64,000 bases of DNA from Clostridia bacterium. Its GTDB lineage: Bacteria; Bacillota; Clostridia; Christensenellales; UBA1242. The position numbers and the translations under genes were made by a program. The notes beneath the pieces are model-generated. The model did no database searches and was not told where the DNA came from. It saw nothing but the letters and a program-made list of their open reading frames with translations. Position 1 is the stretch's first letter. Each line of letters begins with the position of its first letter. Below, one piece after another: positions 26,332-37,704 of the stretch. The stretch covers positions 496,001 to 560,000 of the forward strand of contig CAAGAD010000005.1 in assembly GCA_900767715.1 (NCBI GenBank), read 5' to 3'.

Positions 26332-26361
26332 AAAAAAAAGACCAAATCAATGGTCTTTTTT
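26332..26361 (-). terminator. Terminator of the Ig-like surface protein gene
   Basis: Stem AAAGACCA / TGGTCTTT (arms 26337-26344 and 26351-26358, A/T runs beyond), loop AATCAA, T run on the minus strand. Confidence 0.85.
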
Positions 26362-26369
26362 ATTTAACA

Positions 26370-29300
26370 TTATTTCTTAGTCTTTGGACCTTTCTTGTCA
26401 GTAACGATGAAGTAGATGATGACACCGCCCAAAAGTACTAGTGAAGAAACGATAAGAATTGAACCCAAAACGTCGTTGCTCATACCAGCGTCTTTTGCTT
26501 CGGCTGTGATTGTGTAGGTCTTAACTTGATTGTTGGTCAAGTCTGCGTCATCAGTTGCTGAGATTGTCAATGTGTATTTGCCCACATCGGTCAAATCGTA
26601 AGTTGTAACAGTGCCGTTCTTTGAACTTGAAACAATTGTACTGCTTGCTTCGTTAGTCAAAACGATTTCAAGGTCGTCAGCGTCAAGAGTTACTGTGTTG
26701 CCATTGTAGTCAACGTCAGTTACAGCGATTTTGCTTGTATCGATTTTCAAAGTCTTGTTAGCCTTGTCGAATACGATTGCTCCGTCGTTAAGTTTGATTG
26801 TAGGTGGAGTTACGTCACCTGCTTGAACGGTGAACTTGGTTACATTTTGAGTTGCAGCACTTTCGTTGCCGTATTCATCAATAGCGTAGTAAGTGATTGT
26901 GTATGCTCCGTTGTTGGTTGGAGTGAAATACCAATAACCTTCTTCGTCATTGTATTCAGCGGTTAGTTCTGCGCTAGATTTACTGCTTTCAATCTTGATA
27001 CCAGACTTCTTGATGCCATTGGCTTCGGTGATTGTGAAATCAGGCAATTTGAAGATTTCGTTCAATTTTGCAGTTGGTTCAACACTACCATTCACTGTGA
27101 TTACAGGAGCAGTTGTGTCTTTTGAAACGACGATACGTTTAACAAGTTTGTTAGCGTCTTTGCCGTTGTATTTAGCAGAGTAAGTTACAACGATTTCGCC
27201 GGCTTCGATAGCGCGAATTCTGTTGCCGTCTTGTGCAAATTGAATACTGCTTGCGATATTTGTAGTGATGTCTGCAACAACCTTTTCGTTGTTTACATAA
27301 ACTTCTGCTTGTGGGATTTCAAAGTAGTCGCCTACTTGGATTGTAACTGTTTCGCAGTTTACTTTGATTTCAGGGATTTCAGTTAGACAAGTAGTGTAAC
27401 TGCCGATAGCCAAGATGTTGCTACCAGCGTCCTTGATGTTGTACACGATTGTGTATTTGCCGTTTGAAGTAGTCTTGAATTTGAAATCTTTGATAGTCTT
27501 CTTAACGCCAGTCTTTGAAGCATAACTTGCATTGAGTTCTGTTTCATACTTACCACTATCTTTGATAAGTTCAACTAATTCGCCATTAGGACCATAAACG
27601 TTGACGATTGTTTCCAAGTTTTCGCTGTTTTCATCGAACACTTCGATAGTTGGAATAGTTACTTCGTCGTTGTTTTCATAGGTTGCACTTGTGAGTGCGC
27701 TGAATGCTGTTGATAGGTCAGTGATTACAACTGGCTTAACACTATCAGCAGTGTTAACAATTTTGATTGTCTTGTAAGTTACGGTTTCGTTACCAGCGTC
27801 ATCTACTGCATAAACTGCAATAGTGATTTTGTTGTTCGCGCTTACGTCGAAATCTTCTGGAAGTGTGAATTCAACTTTGTCGTCTTTCACTTCGATTTCT
27901 TTTGATACGATATCTACGCCAGAGCGTTTGAAACCTACGCTGTTTTTGCTAGCGTCACGGTTAGTAGTAATGTTTTGAGCGTCACCAACGAACCACATAA
28001 CGTGAGATTCAACTCTTGTGTCATCAACCTTTTCGCTGTCTGTGCCGTTGTAGTCAACGATTGAAGGCATATCGAATGCGATTGTGTCTGTCAAGCGTGC
28101 TTGACTAGTAACCGAGAAGTCTGCGATAAGTGGAGCGGTTGCGTCATTAGCCAATACGTCTTCGTTGTAGATGACGATAACTGGTTGTGTGCCATTGATT
28201 TGGAAAGTAGAACTGTTTTGTTTTGTAGCGCCAGTGCCCTTGTCCTTTGCTTCGTAAATCACGGTGTATTCAGCACCTGATTTAAAGTGTTTCTTTTCAG
28301 CCTTTGTAAACTTGTAGTAAACAGCTTTTGAGTGATCAACTGTGCCGTTCACGCTCTTTTGATACTCATCAATGTCGAATACGTGACCGTTGTACTTGAA
28401 TGTACGTTTGAGTTCAACGTCATTGCCGTCTGTTTCGTCATAGCCGAAAATTGCTGGGAAGTAAATACCTTGTTCGTCGTTGTCAGCGGTAGTGTATTCG
28501 TCTTTCTCGTCGAAACTATAACCTTTACCTTGGATTGAACGCAAGTTCACTTGGTCTTCGATTACTGTGTCCTTAGTTGCAGTGGTCTTGTCATAAGCCT
28601 TAACCATCATAACAACTGGAGCTTTGTGGTCAGTAACTTTGACAACGTCTGGTTGGATTGTCAAAGCATCACTGCCATAGAAATCTGTGAATGTGTAACG
28701 GAATCCGTATTGGCCGGCTGTGGTTGGAGTGTATTTGAAACCTACCAATTCATATTTACCAGCAGAGTTCTTCTCATAAACGCGGTTAGTTACTTCTGTC
28801 CATTCGCCGTTTGGTGCTTTGATTTCAAACTTGACATAAGTTTGAGCAGTCTTGCCGTCAACTGAATTTTCAACAGTTGCAGTTGGGAAGGTGTATTCTT
28901 CGTTCAAATACAAGTCTGTTGCTGTTGGGAAAGCATAATTGTAAGTTGCTTTGTTCAACTTCACCGATTCGCTTGCTTCAAAGTCTTCCTTGACAACCAT
29001 ACTAAATGATTGGCTAGACATAACTTTGCCGTTCACCATCAACTTGTATGTTACGGTGTAAGTGCCAGTTTCAGTTGCTGTGAAAGTGTTGTCAGTAACG
29101 CTGACTTCTTCTGCGCCAGAGTTTGTGGCACGACTAACAGTGGCAACAACTGAACCAACAGTGGTTGTAACCATGTTGTCGTCTTCGTCTAGGATTGCAG
29201 TAGAAGGCAAGGTAACAACTGCGCCCTTCTTGGCAACGCTAGGAATAATTTTGTCATCGTTGACGCGTAGGCTGTATTTAGTCTGCTTAACGGTAACAAT

Positions 29301-29714
29301 GTGGCTCTCTGTAACGACAGATACGCCTTCGCTTGCTGACAAATATTCAATGCGATATTCGCCGGCAACCAAATATTTTGGACTGATTGTGTTGTCTGCG
29401 TTCACTACGAAATACTTGTTGTCACTAGAAGTGTACTCTTCTGCGGTGCTGTCAAGATGTTTGGTGTTGAACACACGTGCAATACCATTAGGCATAGTGA
29501 CACGGATTTTGACATCAACGTCTGTCCAGCCTGATGAATAGGCATTGTAAGGAATCTTCAATCCGTCTGCAATGTCAACATTAGTTGGCAAAGAAGCAGT
29601 CATCACAATGAAGTTCTGTGAGAAAGCCTGTGCTATGATTGGGTCACTGAATGATGCACCAATGGTCAAGACGCCAGCCATAAGCATAAGCATAAATCTT
29701 AAAGTCTTTTTCAT
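26370..29714 (-). CDS. Ig-like repeat surface protein with C-terminal membrane anchor
   Basis: A 1114-residue protein with a signal peptide (about 1-29, ending IIAQA), a long series of beta-sandwich repeats and a C-terminal membrane helix (about 1083-1105) followed by a short basic tail (KKGPKTKK). Repeats begin with segments such as DHKAPVVMM, KDTTAPVITVNGS and GDVTPPTIKLNDG and end with GxYTITY-type strands, the hallmark of bacterial Ig-like/cadherin-like modules. No sortase motif. AGGAG precedes the ATG. It has its own consensus promoter at 29746-29774 with a palindrome next to the -35 box. Probably an adhesin or structural surface protein; ligand unknown. Confidence 0.85.
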   Translation of the reverse strand: MKKTLRFMLMLMAGVLTIGASFSDPIIAQAFSQNFIVMTASLPTNVDIADGLKIPYNAYSSGWTDVDVKIRVTMPNGIARVFNTKHLDSTAEEYTSSDNKYFVVNADNTISPKYLVAGEYRIEYLSASEGVSVVTESHIVTVKQTKYSLRVNDDKIIPSVAKKGAVVTLPSTAILDEDDNMVTTTVGSVVATVSRATNSGAEEVSVTDNTFTATETGTYTVTYKLMVNGKVMSSQSFSMVVKEDFEASESVKLNKATYNYAFPTATDLYLNEEYTFPTATVENSVDGKTAQTYVKFEIKAPNGEWTEVTNRVYEKNSAGKYELVGFKYTPTTAGQYGFRYTFTDFYGSDALTIQPDVVKVTDHKAPVVMMVKAYDKTTATKDTVIEDQVNLRSIQGKGYSFDEKDEYTTADNDEQGIYFPAIFGYDETDGNDVELKRTFKYNGHVFDIDEYQKSVNGTVDHSKAVYYKFTKAEKKHFKSGAEYTVIYEAKDKGTGATKQNSSTFQINGTQPVIVIYNEDVLANDATAPLIADFSVTSQARLTDTIAFDMPSIVDYNGTDSEKVDDTRVESHVMWFVGDAQNITTNRDASKNSVGFKRSGVDIVSKEIEVKDDKVEFTLPEDFDVSANNKITIAVYAVDDAGNETVTYKTIKIVNTADSVKPVVITDLSTAFSALTSATYENNDEVTIPTIEVFDENSENLETIVNVYGPNGELVELIKDSGKYETELNASYASKTGVKKTIKDFKFKTTSNGKYTIVYNIKDAGSNILAIGSYTTCLTEIPEIKVNCETVTIQVGDYFEIPQAEVYVNNEKVVADITTNIASSIQFAQDGNRIRAIEAGEIVVTYSAKYNGKDANKLVKRIVVSKDTTAPVITVNGSVEPTAKLNEIFKLPDFTITEANGIKKSGIKIESSKSSAELTAEYNDEEGYWYFTPTNNGAYTITYYAIDEYGNESAATQNVTKFTVQAGDVTPPTIKLNDGAIVFDKANKTLKIDTSKIAVTDVDYNGNTVTLDADDLEIVLTNEASSTIVSSSKNGTVTTYDLTDVGKYTLTISATDDADLTNNQVKTYTITAEAKDAGMSNDVLGSILIVSSLVLLGGVIIYFIVTDKKGPKTKK

Positions 29715-29745
29715 AATTGCTCCTAAATTGATTTAATTACGAGTT

Positions 29746-29774
29746 ATTGTAAAACATTTCCCAAAATTTGTCAA
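29746..29774 (-). promoter_or_regulatory. Sigma-A promoter of the Ig-like surface protein
   Basis: -35 TTGACA (29769-29774), 17-base spacer, -10 TACAAT (29746-29751). Together with the palindrome at 29774-29794 this explains the first half of the gene-free stretch 29715-30048; the second half (29795-30048) holds only the leader of the Cys-rich gene and no feature I can name. Confidence 0.8.
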
Positions 29775-29794
29775 CGAAATCACGCATATTTCGT
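29774..29794. promoter_or_regulatory. Perfect inverted repeat abutting the -35 box (possible operator)
   Basis: ACGAAAT-N7-ATTTCGT, 21 bases, overlapping the upstream end of the -35 hexamer by one base. Confidence 0.45.
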
Positions 29795-30048
29795 GCATTG
29801 TGGCAAAATTATCTCAACATCTCACCCGCTCGCAAGTTTATTTCTAGTTTGCTAGGTGTGGCGTGCAATATAAGTCGAAAAATGTCTTGTTTTAGAAAGT
29901 TTATAAAATTTTGAGATTGCAATCAGTAACAAACAAAAATAATTTGAATAGTATGGTAGTGAACAAAAGATTTAAGAAATACAAAAGAAACACGAATACA
30001 TATTCACAAAAGCGTATTGAGAACAAAATAAACAAAAGGAGTACATAT

Positions 30049-30255
30049 ATGTTCGGATTTGGATGCGGTCAAAATATGGGCGGTTGCAACAACAACTGCA
30101 ACAGCGGATGCGGTTTCAACTCTTGCTGGATAATCTTGTTATTGTTATTACTCTGCAACTGCGGTTGCGGTGCTGACCCTTGCTTCATTATCGTAATTTT
30201 GCTCATTCTCTGCAACTGTGGCAACAAAGGTTGCGACAACAACTGCGGTTGCTAA
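30049..30255 (+). CDS. Cys-rich microprotein with duplicated hydrophobic motif
   Basis: A 68-residue protein with 14 cysteines. Two near-identical units, C-W-I-I-L6-C-N-C-G (26-39) and C-F-I-I-V-I-L-L-I-L-C-N-C-G (45-58), each place nine hydrophobic residues between cysteines; Gly/Asn/Cys-rich tracts surround them. It resembles the short, glycine- and cysteine-rich hydrophobic proteins found in spores of Firmicutes (YjcZ-like group) in general character, but I cannot assign a family. The ATG at 30049 has AAAGGAG eight bases upstream; the frame upstream of it (29911) is not coding. It is a single gene, closed by a terminator shared with rpoC. Confidence 0.78.
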   Translation: MFGFGCGQNMGGCNNNCNSGCGFNSCWIILLLLLLCNCGCGADPCFIIVILLILCNCGNKGCDNNCGC

Positions 30256-30293
30256 TAGCGAAAATTACATCTAACTATCCACCATCACACACC

Positions 30294-30323
30294 AAAAAAA
30301 AGAGAGCGTCTGCTCTCTTTTTT
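30294..30323. terminator. Bidirectional terminator between the Cys-rich gene and rpoC
   Basis: Stem GAGAGC (30302-30307) with GCTCTC (30312-30317), loop GTCT, flanked by A8 and T6. The rpoC stop codon overlaps the T run. Confidence 0.88.
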
Positions 30324-33300
30324 ACATATCTTCGTCTTCGTCTTTGAATGTCAAATCAACGTTTTGTGCAATGCCTTCGCTGATATCGAACTCTTTGACT
30401 TCCTTAGGTAAAATGCCCTTGTAAGCGGCAGCACCAGTACCTGCTGGAATGAGTTTACCCATCATTACGTTCTCTTTCAAACCTAACAAATGGTCAACCT
30501 TGCCTTTGAGTGATGCGTCAGTAAGCACACGGCTGGTTTCTTGGAATGATGCGGCACTGAGGAAACTGTCTGTTGCCAAACTTGCCTTAGTGATGCCCAT
30601 CAATTCACGTTTTGCAGTTGCAGGAACACCACCCTCTGCCAATACTCTTTCGTTTTCGGCTTCGAGTGTTTGAATGTTGACTGAATCTCCTGGCAAGAAA
30701 TTAGTTGAGCCAGGGTTTTCAACCTTAACTTTACGCAACATTTGACGTATGATAAGTTCGATGTGTTTGCCGTTGATACCAACTGATTGGCTACGATAAA
30801 CGTTCAAAACTTCGTTGGTCAAATATTCTTGAACAGCCTTCACGCCCTGAGTACGCAATACATCTTTTGGATTGATAGGACCTTCGGTAAGTGGAGTGCC
30901 TGGCTGAACTGTGTCGCCAGTCTTGACTTTCAATGTTACGCCGAATGGCAACAAGTAAGATTGTTCGCCGTTAGCACCCTTGACAGTGACTTCAAAACGT
31001 TTGTCAACTGGGGTAACTGTGACTTTACCAGCGATTTCGCTGACTGTTGCCACACCCTTAGGGTTACGTGCTTCCAAAAGTTCTTCGACACGTGGAAGAC
31101 CGTTAGTAATATCTTTGGTTGTCGCAATACCACCGGTGTGCTTGGTTCTCATTGTCAACTGAGTACCTGGTTCACCGATTGATTGAGCGGCGATAATACC
31201 AACCGCTTCGCCAATGCTTACTTCGCTCATACGTGACATATCGCGACCATAACATTTAGCGCAAACGCCCGATGTGCATTTGCAGGTCAACACGCTACGA
31301 ACATTCACTTTTGTAATGCCGGCAGCGACGATGGCTTTTGCCATTTCGTCAGTTATATAATCGTTAGTATGACCGATTACGGCTTTTGACTTTGGATTTA
31401 TAACATCGTCAGCAAGGAAACGTCCAACGATACGGCTTTCCAAACTTTCCATCACTGCGCCATCGCTAACGAGTGCGCTGATTTCAATGCCACGAACGGC
31501 TTCGTTACGGCTGGCAAAGCAATCTTCTTCGGTGATGACAATGTCTTGGGCAATGTCTGCCAAACGACGAGTTAGGTAACCTGCGTCGCTTGTCTTCATT
31601 GCAATATCGACGAGTGTCTTACGACCACCACGGCCAGAGTTAAAGTATTCGATAGGCTTCAAACCCATACGGAAGTTTGACTTAACCGGAATATCAATCT
31701 TAACGCCTGACGCGTTCGTCATAATACCACGCATACCAGTCAACTGCTTGATTTGGTCTTCGTTACCACGAGCCTTTGAAGCAACAATCATCTTCAATGG
31801 GTTGAACTTGTCAAGGTTGCTCACAACGGCAGTCTTAACTTTGCCTGTTGCTTCTGCCCAAACTGCAATGTTCTTGTCGAGTTTTGAGTTGAGTGTCAAC
31901 AAACCACGATTGTACAATGCTTCGTTCTTTGCAACTTCTTTCTCTGCTTCTGCCAAGATTTCGTCACGTTTTGGACTAGTCTTCAAGTCGTCAACTGACA
32001 AACTCAATGCAGAAATTGTTGAGTATTTGTAACCCAAGGCTTTGATATCATTCAACATTGTTGAAGTGGTATTAGTGCCGTGGATTTTATAGCAATTAAC
32101 AATGATTTTCTTGTAATCGCCTTCGACAACTTCTTTGTCGATTTCAAGTTTCAAGGCGTTCTCTTTGATAGAACGGTCAACAAAGCCAAGGTCTTGTGGA
32201 ATGATTTGGTTGAAAATCATACGACCCAAACTTGTGTCAATAATGGCGCTGATAGGCTTGCCGTTAAACTCGCCTGTCCTGCGGACTTTGATTTTAGATT
32301 GAAGAGTGATTACGTGATTTCTGTAAGCCATCATTGCTTCGTCGAAATCTCTAAACGCCATACCCTCGCCGATTTCTCCTGGCTTGTCAACTGTCAAATA
32401 GTAGCAACCCAAGACCATATCTTGTGAAGGTGTAGAAATAGGTTCGCCGTCCGAGAGTTTCAACAAGTTGTTGCTTGCGAGCATCAAGTTGCGCGCTTCG
32501 GTGCAAGCCTCGATTGAAAGTGGAACGTGAACGGACATTTGGTCACCATCAAAGTCGGCGTTAAAGCCTTTACATACGAGTGGGTGAAGTTTGATTGCCT
32601 TACCTTCAATGAGCACTGGTTCAAAGGCTTGAACAGATAGTCTGTGAAGTGTAGGCGCACGGTTTAGGAACACTGGGTGTCCTTTAACCACTTCTGCCAA
32701 AACGTCCCAAACGATTGGCTTTTGAGTGTCAATCATTTTTTGCGCTTTCTTAATATTGAGTGTTTCATTCATTTCAATCAAACGTTTGATAATGAATGGT
32801 TTGAATAGTTCGAGTGCCATAATCTTTGGCAAACCGCATTGGTACATTTGAAGTTCTGGGCCAACGACAATAACGGTACGACCTGAATAGTCAACACGCT
32901 TACCCAACAAGTTTTGACGGAAACGACCGTGCTTACCTTTCAAGAATGCGTTGAGTGATTTCAAATCACGTTGTTGTGAACCTTGAACGGCTTTACCACG
33001 TTTACCATTGTCGAACAATGCGTCAACTGCCTCTTGGAGCATACGTTTTTCGTTACGAACGATGATGTCTGGTGCGCCAAGTTCGAGCAATTTTTTCAAA
33101 CGGTTGTTACGGTTGATAAGTCTGCGGTACAAATCGTTAAGGTCGGAACTTACAAACTTACCGCCGTCAATTTGAACCATTGGACGAATGTCTGGTGGAA
33201 TAACTGGAACGACGTCCAAAATCATCCATTCAGGATGATTGCCACTCTTGATGAACGCTTCAACGACTTCAAGTTTCTTGCTGGCTTTGAGTTTCTTTTG

Positions 33301-33903
33301 ACCAGTTGACTTGTCAATAATTTTTTGCAAATCAGCGCGTTCTTGTTCAAGGTTGATTTCAGCGAGAAGTTCTTTAATCGCTTCTGCGCCCATACCAACG
33401 CGAAGACCCTTAGGACCGTATTTTTCAACGGCTTCACGGTATTCGCGGTCAGTAATAACTTGTTTTTTTACATACTCTGTGTCTTTTGGGTCAAGTACGA
33501 TGAAGTTGACATAGTACAAAACTTGTTCCAAAAGTTTAACAGAAATATCTAGGACAGTGCCAATAATGCTTGGCACGCCTTTAAAGAACCAGATGTGTGA
33601 AACAGGGCAAGCAAGTTGAATGTGACCCATTCTCTCACGACGAACTTTGCTCTTGGTAACTTCGACACCACATTTGTCGCAGATTACGCCTTTATAACGA
33701 ATGCGTTTGTATTTACCGCAGTGACATTCCCAGTCCTTTTTAGGTCCAAAAATGCGTTCGCAGAACAAACCATCACGTTCAGGCTTTTGAGTACGATAGT
33801 TAATGGTTTCAGGCTTGGTAACCTCGCCGTGTGACCATTCACGAATCTTTTCTGGTGATGCTATGCCGATTCTAATTGAATCAATATTATTTAGTGTGAA
33901 CAT
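30322..33903 (-). CDS. rpoC: DNA-directed RNA polymerase beta' subunit
   Basis: Catalytic subunit of RNA polymerase, 1193 residues, typical for Firmicutes and without large insertions. The N-terminal zinc ribbon uses C60, C62, C75 and C78; the magnesium-binding NADFDGDQM is at about 444-452; the second zinc cluster [11 protein letters not shown] is at about 868-880; the bridge-helix/trigger-loop block [20 protein letters not shown] is intact. It starts 18 bases after rpoB with a ribosome site AGGGGG about eleven bases from the ATG. Transcription ends at the bidirectional terminator. Confidence 0.98.
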   Translation of the reverse strand: MFTLNNIDSIRIGIASPEKIREWSHGEVTKPETINYRTQKPERDGLFCERIFGPKKDWECHCGKYKRIRYKGVICDKCGVEVTKSKVRRERMGHIQLACPVSHIWFFKGVPSIIGTVLDISVKLLEQVLYYVNFIVLDPKDTEYVKKQVITDREYREAVEKYGPKGLRVGMGAEAIKELLAEINLEQERADLQKIIDKSTGQKKLKASKKLEVVEAFIKSGNHPEWMILDVVPVIPPDIRPMVQIDGGKFVSSDLNDLYRRLINRNNRLKKLLELGAPDIIVRNEKRMLQEAVDALFDNGKRGKAVQGSQQRDLKSLNAFLKGKHGRFRQNLLGKRVDYSGRTVIVVGPELQMYQCGLPKIMALELFKPFIIKRLIEMNETLNIKKAQKMIDTQKPIVWDVLAEVVKGHPVFLNRAPTLHRLSVQAFEPVLIEGKAIKLHPLVCKGFNADFDGDQMSVHVPLSIEACTEARNLMLASNNLLKLSDGEPISTPSQDMVLGCYYLTVDKPGEIGEGMAFRDFDEAMMAYRNHVITLQSKIKVRRTGEFNGKPISAIIDTSLGRMIFNQIIPQDLGFVDRSIKENALKLEIDKEVVEGDYKKIIVNCYKIHGTNTTSTMLNDIKALGYKYSTISALSLSVDDLKTSPKRDEILAEAEKEVAKNEALYNRGLLTLNSKLDKNIAVWAEATGKVKTAVVSNLDKFNPLKMIVASKARGNEDQIKQLTGMRGIMTNASGVKIDIPVKSNFRMGLKPIEYFNSGRGGRKTLVDIAMKTSDAGYLTRRLADIAQDIVITEEDCFASRNEAVRGIEISALVSDGAVMESLESRIVGRFLADDVINPKSKAVIGHTNDYITDEMAKAIVAAGITKVNVRSVLTCKCTSGVCAKCYGRDMSRMSEVSIGEAVGIIAAQSIGEPGTQLTMRTKHTGGIATTKDITNGLPRVEELLEARNPKGVATVSEIAGKVTVTPVDKRFEVTVKGANGEQSYLLPFGVTLKVKTGDTVQPGTPLTEGPINPKDVLRTQGVKAVQEYLTNEVLNVYRSQSVGINGKHIELIIRQMLRKVKVENPGSTNFLPGDSVNIQTLEAENERVLAEGGVPATAKRELMGITKASLATDSFLSAASFQETSRVLTDASLKGKVDHLLGLKENVMMGKLIPAGTGAAAYKGILPKEVKEFDISEGIAQNVDLTFKDEDEDM

Positions 33904-33921
33904 TATTACATTTGCCCCCTA

Positions 33922-36900
33922 TTATTCATCAATGTCATCGAACAGAGCCGACTCATCAAATGTTTGTGTTCCTGCTTTATCTTCGTATTCGCTTTGCAAT
34001 TCGTCGAATTCCAAAGTAATGTCTTCCAAACCAGTCTTGTTGATAGGTTGAATTTCAGCGGTATCGACATCTTCGTTAGAAACTTCGTTCATAGTGAGTG
34101 CGTGTCCGTCAGCAGTTAGTAGGCTGATGTCCATACACAATCCTTGCATTTCCTTAACCAAAACTTTGAATGATTCTGGCATTCCTGGTTCTGGAATTGG
34201 ATATCCCTTAACGATTGCTTCGTAGGTCTTTTGACGTCCTTCAACGTCGTCCGACTTGACGGTGAGCATTTCTTGCAACAAATGGCTTGCGCCGTATGCT
34301 TCGAGTGCCCAAACTTCCATTTCACCGAAACGCTGACCACCGAATTGTGCACGACCATTCAATGGTTGTTGAGTGATAAGCGCATAAGGTCCAATGCTAC
34401 GAGCGTGAATCTTTGCTTCGACCATATGGTCTAGTTTCAACATATACATTACGCCGACAGTTGAGCGGTTCTCAAACTTCTCACCAGTACGTCCGTCGTA
34501 TAGTTGAATCTTTCCGTCTTCTGGAAGGTTGTTTTCTTTGAGCAAGTATTGAATTTCTTCCGCAGTTGCGCCATCGAAACCAGGAGTTGCAACGTGCCAG
34601 CCGAGTTGTTTAGCAACCAAGCCGAGATGCACTTCGAGCACCTGACCGATGTTCATACGGGAAGGAATACCAAGTGGGTTCAATACGACATCAACTGGTT
34701 CACCATTTGGCATATATGGCATATCTGCCGCTGGCAAAATCATTGATACGCAACCCTTGTTACCGTGACGTCCGCAAAGTTTATCGCCGACTTGCAATTT
34801 ACTCTTTTGAGCGATGTAAACTTTAATCATACTGTTTACACCTGGTGCAAGTTCGTCTTTGTTCTTACGGCTGAGTTTTTCAATGCCGACAACCACACCG
34901 CTTTCGCCGTGGTCAACTTTTAGGCTGGAATTACGCACGTCCTTGGTCTTTTCGCCAAAGATTGCTTTCAACAAGCGCTCTTCTGGGCTGAGTTCGGTTT
35001 CACCCTTTGGTGTAACCTTGCCGACCAAAATGTCGCCTGTGCCTACTTCTGTACCAATCTTGATGATGCCGTCTTCGTCAAGGTTCTTCAAAGCGTCTTC
35101 GCTAACGCCTGGAATGTCGCGAGTAATTTCTTCATCGCCAAGTTTGGTTGTGCGCGCTTCTACTTCTTTCTCCATAAGGGTGATTGAAGTGAACACATCT
35201 TCTTTTGTAATGCGGTCGCTGACTAGGATAGCATCTTCATAGTTGTAGCCTTCCCAGTTCATAAATGCGACTGTTAGGTTCTTACCGATAGCAAGTTCGC
35301 CGTTCTTGGTGCTTGCGCCGTCGGCAATTACGTCACCTGCTTTCACTCTTTCGCCTTTCTTTGCCAAAGGTTTTTGGTTGAAGCAAGTCTTGTTGTTGGT
35401 CTTCATAAACTTATCAAGTTTGTATTCAACATTTCGTCCGTAGTCATACTTCACTTTCATAAGTCCGCCAGAAACGTAGGTCACAACGCCGTCGCCGTCT
35501 GCGATAATCATTGCGCCACTGTCGCGGGCGATTTTACTTTCAACGCCAGTACCAATGATTGGTGCTTCTGCTTGCAAAAGTGGAACTGCTTGGCGTTGCA
35601 TGTTTGTGCCCATCAAGGCACGGTTAGTATCGTCATTTTCGATAAATGGAATAAGGTTGGTAGTGATTGACACCAACTGACTTGGTGATAGGTCAAGCAT
35701 ATCTACTTGGTCAGCGTTCACTTCCAAAATAGTGTCTTTGTTTCGGCAAACTACACGCTTGTTTGCGAGTGTGCGGTCTGGGTTGAGCGGTTCGTTGGCT
35801 TGTCCAATGTACAAGTCTTCGTCTTGGTCAGCAGTCAAGTAAACGATGTCGTCGGTTACCTTGCCGGTCTTTTTGTCAATACGGCGATAAGGTGCTTCTA
35901 TAAAGCCGTAGTCGTTTACGCGAGCGTAACTTGCAAGCGAACTTACCAGACCGATTGATTGACCTTCTGGTGTTTCAACGATACAGATACGGCCGTAGTG
36001 CGTGTGGTTAATATCACGAACTTCGGCAGTAGCACGTTCCTTCTTAACGCCTCCTGGGCCACTAGAACTCAAACGACGTTTGTGTGTAAGTGTGCTGATT
36101 GGGTTGTCTTGGTCCATAATTGGAGCAAGTTGGCTAGTCGCGATAAATTCTTTGATTGCCTTGTTGATGTGTCTAGCGTTCAAAATCTGTGACGGGCTAA
36201 CATCAGTTAGGTCACGAGATTGCAAGGTTTCCATAACTTGTGTTTTGAGTTTGGTCATACCCTTGCGGAATTCTGCCATCAAAAGTTCGCCACAGCAAGC
36301 GACACGCTTGTTTGCCAAGTGGTCTTTGACATCGATTGAGCCAAAGCCGTCGATAAGGTTCAACAAATAACTTGTGCTACCAATCAAGTCGTCAAGTGTA
36401 AGTTGGAAATCTTCCAATTTACGAGCGTTGGCTTTGACAGCCTTGATTTGAGCGTCTTTTGTCTTGTTCTCTTTCAAAATTGTCTTCAAGAGTGGATAGT
36501 AAACTAGTTCAGTAATGCCCACTTCTTCAGGGTCAATATCGAGATAAGCGCGAAGGTCAACGCGGTTGTTACCGATTACACGGCAAGCCTTGTCTTTGTA
36601 GATGATGTCAACTGTGTTGATACCTGCGTTTTGGATTTCAACGGCAACTTCTGGGCTGATTACTTCGCCAGCCTTAACAAAAGTCTTTCTGCCGAATGTG
36701 ATGTCGTCTTTCGCAACTTTTCCAGCAATACGAGTGGCAAGGTTGAGTTTCTTGTTAATCATATAACGACCAACTTTGCTCAAATTGTAATACTGTTGAG
36801 TGAAGAACAAGTTTTGAATGTATTCTTTACTCTCTTCTGCTGAAGGAATTTCGCCAGGACGGGTGCGTTTGCTAAATTCGATAAGTGCTTCGTCTTGGGT

Positions 36901-37602
36901 TACTTGTGGTTCTTTTTCAAGAGTGTTCTTGATGTAAGTGTTGTTGGCAAAGATATCCAACAATTGTTCGTTGGTAAAGCCAAAGCATTTCAAGAATACG
37001 CCAAGGCTGAGTTTGAATTTACGGGTGAGTGTAACACGCAAACAATCACCAGCGACTTGCTCGGTGGCGATGTACATACCGTGAACTGGGTTGATTGAAC
37101 TTGAATAATCAGTGTGACCTGATTTGTTTACTTCGCTGTCGAAAAAAACACCAGGGCTCTTAACCAACTGACCCAAAATCACACGCTCAACTCCATTGAA
37201 TAGGAATTCACCGTTTTCGTTCATGTAAGGGATGTCCCCTAGGAACACTTGTTGGTCAATGATTTGACCAGTTTCCTTGACTAAAAGTCTAGCTTTGACT
37301 TTCAAAGGAATGGTGTAGTTGCCTTGTGCGCCTTGACGCTTCTTGCACTCTGCCCATTCAAACTTTGGTGTGCGTTCGATAGAATAGTCTAGGAAGGTCA
37401 ACTCCGCCTTGTTTGAGTAATCCACAATTGGATTGAACTCTTGGATAACTTCCCAAATGTACTCTGTGAGGAACTTTTCGTAAGAATTTTTTTGCATTTC
37501 CAACAAGTTTGGCAACTTGAATGGAATCTCCGTCTTTGCAAAACTATAACGCTCGGCTTTGCCATAGTTTATCTTTTTGATGACCGGCTTTTCTAATTTC
37601 AT
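33922..37602 (-). CDS. rpoB: DNA-directed RNA polymerase beta subunit
   Basis: Second-largest catalytic subunit, 1226 residues. The rifampicin-pocket region LAPIMDQDNPISTLTHKRRL is conserved (D-Q-N, H and R positions present), and GRHGNKGCVS and the C-terminal YGASHLLQEMLTVKSDDVEGR are standard. The ATG has GGGAG seven bases upstream. There is no rplJ-rplL in front; rpoB has its own promoter and a leader of about 95 bases. Confidence 0.98.
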   Translation of the reverse strand: MKLEKPVIKKINYGKAERYSFAKTEIPFKLPNLLEMQKNSYEKFLTEYIWEVIQEFNPIVDYSNKAELTFLDYSIERTPKFEWAECKKRQGAQGNYTIPLKVKARLLVKETGQIIDQQVFLGDIPYMNENGEFLFNGVERVILGQLVKSPGVFFDSEVNKSGHTDYSSSINPVHGMYIATEQVAGDCLRVTLTRKFKLSLGVFLKCFGFTNEQLLDIFANNTYIKNTLEKEPQVTQDEALIEFSKRTRPGEIPSAEESKEYIQNLFFTQQYYNLSKVGRYMINKKLNLATRIAGKVAKDDITFGRKTFVKAGEVISPEVAVEIQNAGINTVDIIYKDKACRVIGNNRVDLRAYLDIDPEEVGITELVYYPLLKTILKENKTKDAQIKAVKANARKLEDFQLTLDDLIGSTSYLLNLIDGFGSIDVKDHLANKRVACCGELLMAEFRKGMTKLKTQVMETLQSRDLTDVSPSQILNARHINKAIKEFIATSQLAPIMDQDNPISTLTHKRRLSSSGPGGVKKERATAEVRDINHTHYGRICIVETPEGQSIGLVSSLASYARVNDYGFIEAPYRRIDKKTGKVTDDIVYLTADQDEDLYIGQANEPLNPDRTLANKRVVCRNKDTILEVNADQVDMLDLSPSQLVSITTNLIPFIENDDTNRALMGTNMQRQAVPLLQAEAPIIGTGVESKIARDSGAMIIADGDGVVTYVSGGLMKVKYDYGRNVEYKLDKFMKTNNKTCFNQKPLAKKGERVKAGDVIADGASTKNGELAIGKNLTVAFMNWEGYNYEDAILVSDRITKEDVFTSITLMEKEVEARTTKLGDEEITRDIPGVSEDALKNLDEDGIIKIGTEVGTGDILVGKVTPKGETELSPEERLLKAIFGEKTKDVRNSSLKVDHGESGVVVGIEKLSRKNKDELAPGVNSMIKVYIAQKSKLQVGDKLCGRHGNKGCVSMILPAADMPYMPNGEPVDVVLNPLGIPSRMNIGQVLEVHLGLVAKQLGWHVATPGFDGATAEEIQYLLKENNLPEDGKIQLYDGRTGEKFENRSTVGVMYMLKLDHMVEAKIHARSIGPYALITQQPLNGRAQFGGQRFGEMEVWALEAYGASHLLQEMLTVKSDDVEGRQKTYEAIVKGYPIPEPGMPESFKVLVKEMQGLCMDISLLTADGHALTMNEVSNEDVDTAEIQPINKTGLEDITLEFDELQSEYEDKAGTQTFDESALFDDIDE

Positions 37603-37704
37603 TTAACGCTCCCTATATTTAGTTGTTTTTTATGCTTAGGACCACTATTTTTAACCCATACAAGTCAGTAAAGGGCATTCCACCGCATAATATTTGACTA
37701 AACT

